Positions 55,499 to 55,712 of a DNA stretch of 55,712 nt are shown one piece after another. Within the stretch, counting starts at the first letter, position 1; every line of letters starts with the position of its first letter. The stretch lies in contig JACQZR010000160.1 of NCBI GenBank assembly GCA_016213775.1, forward strand, positions 1 to 55,712, in the 5' to 3' direction. The DNA comes from Acidobacteriota bacterium (GTDB taxonomy: Bacteria; Acidobacteriota; Terriglobia; Bryobacterales; Bryobacteraceae). The notes under the pieces are model-generated. The model worked only from the letters and a program-made list of their open reading frames with translations. It made no database searches and was not told the DNA's origin. The translations under genes were made by a program, and so were the position numbers.

Positions 55499-55712
55499 AT
55501 CGGGTCGAGTGACGGGGTTTGTGCCCCGTCACCCTCCCACACCACCGGACGTGCGGTTTTCCGCATCCGGCTGTTGAACGCAGCGGTTTATCGCGCCGCA
55601 AGATCTGATGGCAATAGAAACTGAAGTTGCTTTAGCAGTGCGCTGGAAAGCCCTTTGTTCATCACCGCGTTCTTCGCCATGAACCAAGCTCCACGGCCCG
55701 TCCGCACTACCT
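55499..55712 (-). mobile_element. 3' end of a bacterial group II intron (domains V and VI plus end of reverse transcriptase)
   Basis: On the minus strand, after the end of a maturase frame, comes the domain V hairpin (55570-55545: CCGGATGCGG, AAAA loop region, CCGCACGTCCGG) followed by a domain VI stem (55532-55524 with 55517-55509: GTGACGGGG pairing with CCCCGTCAC). A candidate branch-point A lies at 55505, seven bases before the predicted 3' end CCCGAT at 55499, which follows the AY rule. The exact boundary is inferred. The intron extends beyond the right edge. The element is inserted antisense just after the TonB receptor gene. Confidence 0.75.
55588..55712 (-). CDS. Group II intron reverse transcriptase/maturase, C-terminal end, partial
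   Basis: The frame ends at the TAA at 55588-55590. The visible 40 residues read VRTGRGAWFMAKNAVMNKGL and SSALLKQLQFLLPSDLAAR, like the final block of group II intron-encoded reverse transcriptases, in which WxMAxT/N and a following short helix close the protein. The RT core lies outside the window. The stop codon is 18 bases upstream of domain V, the normal place for an intron ORF that ends in domain IV. Whether the intron is active cannot be judged. Confidence 0.65.
   Translation of the reverse strand, partial: VVRTGRGAWFMAKNAVMNKGLSSALLKQLQFLLPSDLAAR

Noticed and set aside
55509-55532. Perfect 9-bp hairpin after the TonB receptor gene as a terminator
   Set aside because: There is no T-run on the plus strand after it, and the same sequence is domain VI of the group II intron on the other strand.

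Overview
The window (about 55.7 kb, high GC) looks like a chromosome segment of an acidobacterium, most likely of the Solibacter/Bryobacter type. This is inferred from gene content, not from a marker gene: an Oar-like TonB-dependent receptor, two DUF1501 plus DUF1549/DUF1553 (planctomycete-type cytochrome) pairs, HAF/BACON repeat secreted proteins, a choice-of-anchor V protein, DUF1572 and UPF0182 proteins, and many Tat or Sec signal peptides. Housekeeping genes (prfA, prmC, gltA, thrS, lepB, pyrC, thiG, ggt) are scattered among secreted and redox proteins. No rRNA, tRNA or CRISPR array was seen, and no gene-free gap exceeds about 200 bases.

Left part (1-12.7 kb): the end of an S9 peptidase; an ECF42-type sigma factor followed by two DGPF/YCII proteins, with a matching ECF42 promoter between them; a VapBC-like toxin-antitoxin pair with a candidate operator; a 1000-residue secreted repeat protein preceded by two back-to-back palindromes; an orphan PAS histidine kinase with a clear intrinsic terminator; the DUF1385-prfA-prmC translation-termination cluster; a small His-tailed membrane protein; and a nucleotidyltransferase with a small partner resembling a MNT-type pair.

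Middle part (12.7-33 kb): an M1 metallopeptidase; a tight operon of an exported thioredoxin-like protein, citrate synthase, an M20 peptidase and a threonine dehydratase-like enzyme; a DinB-like protein; the first DUF1549/1553-DUF1501 pair; a Schlafen-type AlbA_2 ATPase-fold protein behind an unknown gene; an amidohydrolase; a Cys-rich protein; an unknown secreted protein; threonyl-tRNA synthetase; and an operon coding for a tiny secreted protein, an exported DUF2202 ferritin-like protein and a membrane NapH-like iron-sulfur protein.

Right part (32.9-55.7 kb): a tightly spaced run of a class C serine hydrolase, two tandem signal peptidases I, a large cytochrome-type DUF1549/1553 protein and DUF1501; a coiled-coil protein with a perfect 42-bp tandem duplication; a choice-of-anchor V protein; the pyrC-UPF0182-ggt-TIM-barrel run; thiG coupled to an SMP-30 gene; a Tat-exported TIM-barrel protein; and the TonB receptor. 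Twenty bases after the receptor stop codon begins the 3' end of a group II intron on the opposite strand, whose reverse transcriptase runs out of the window.
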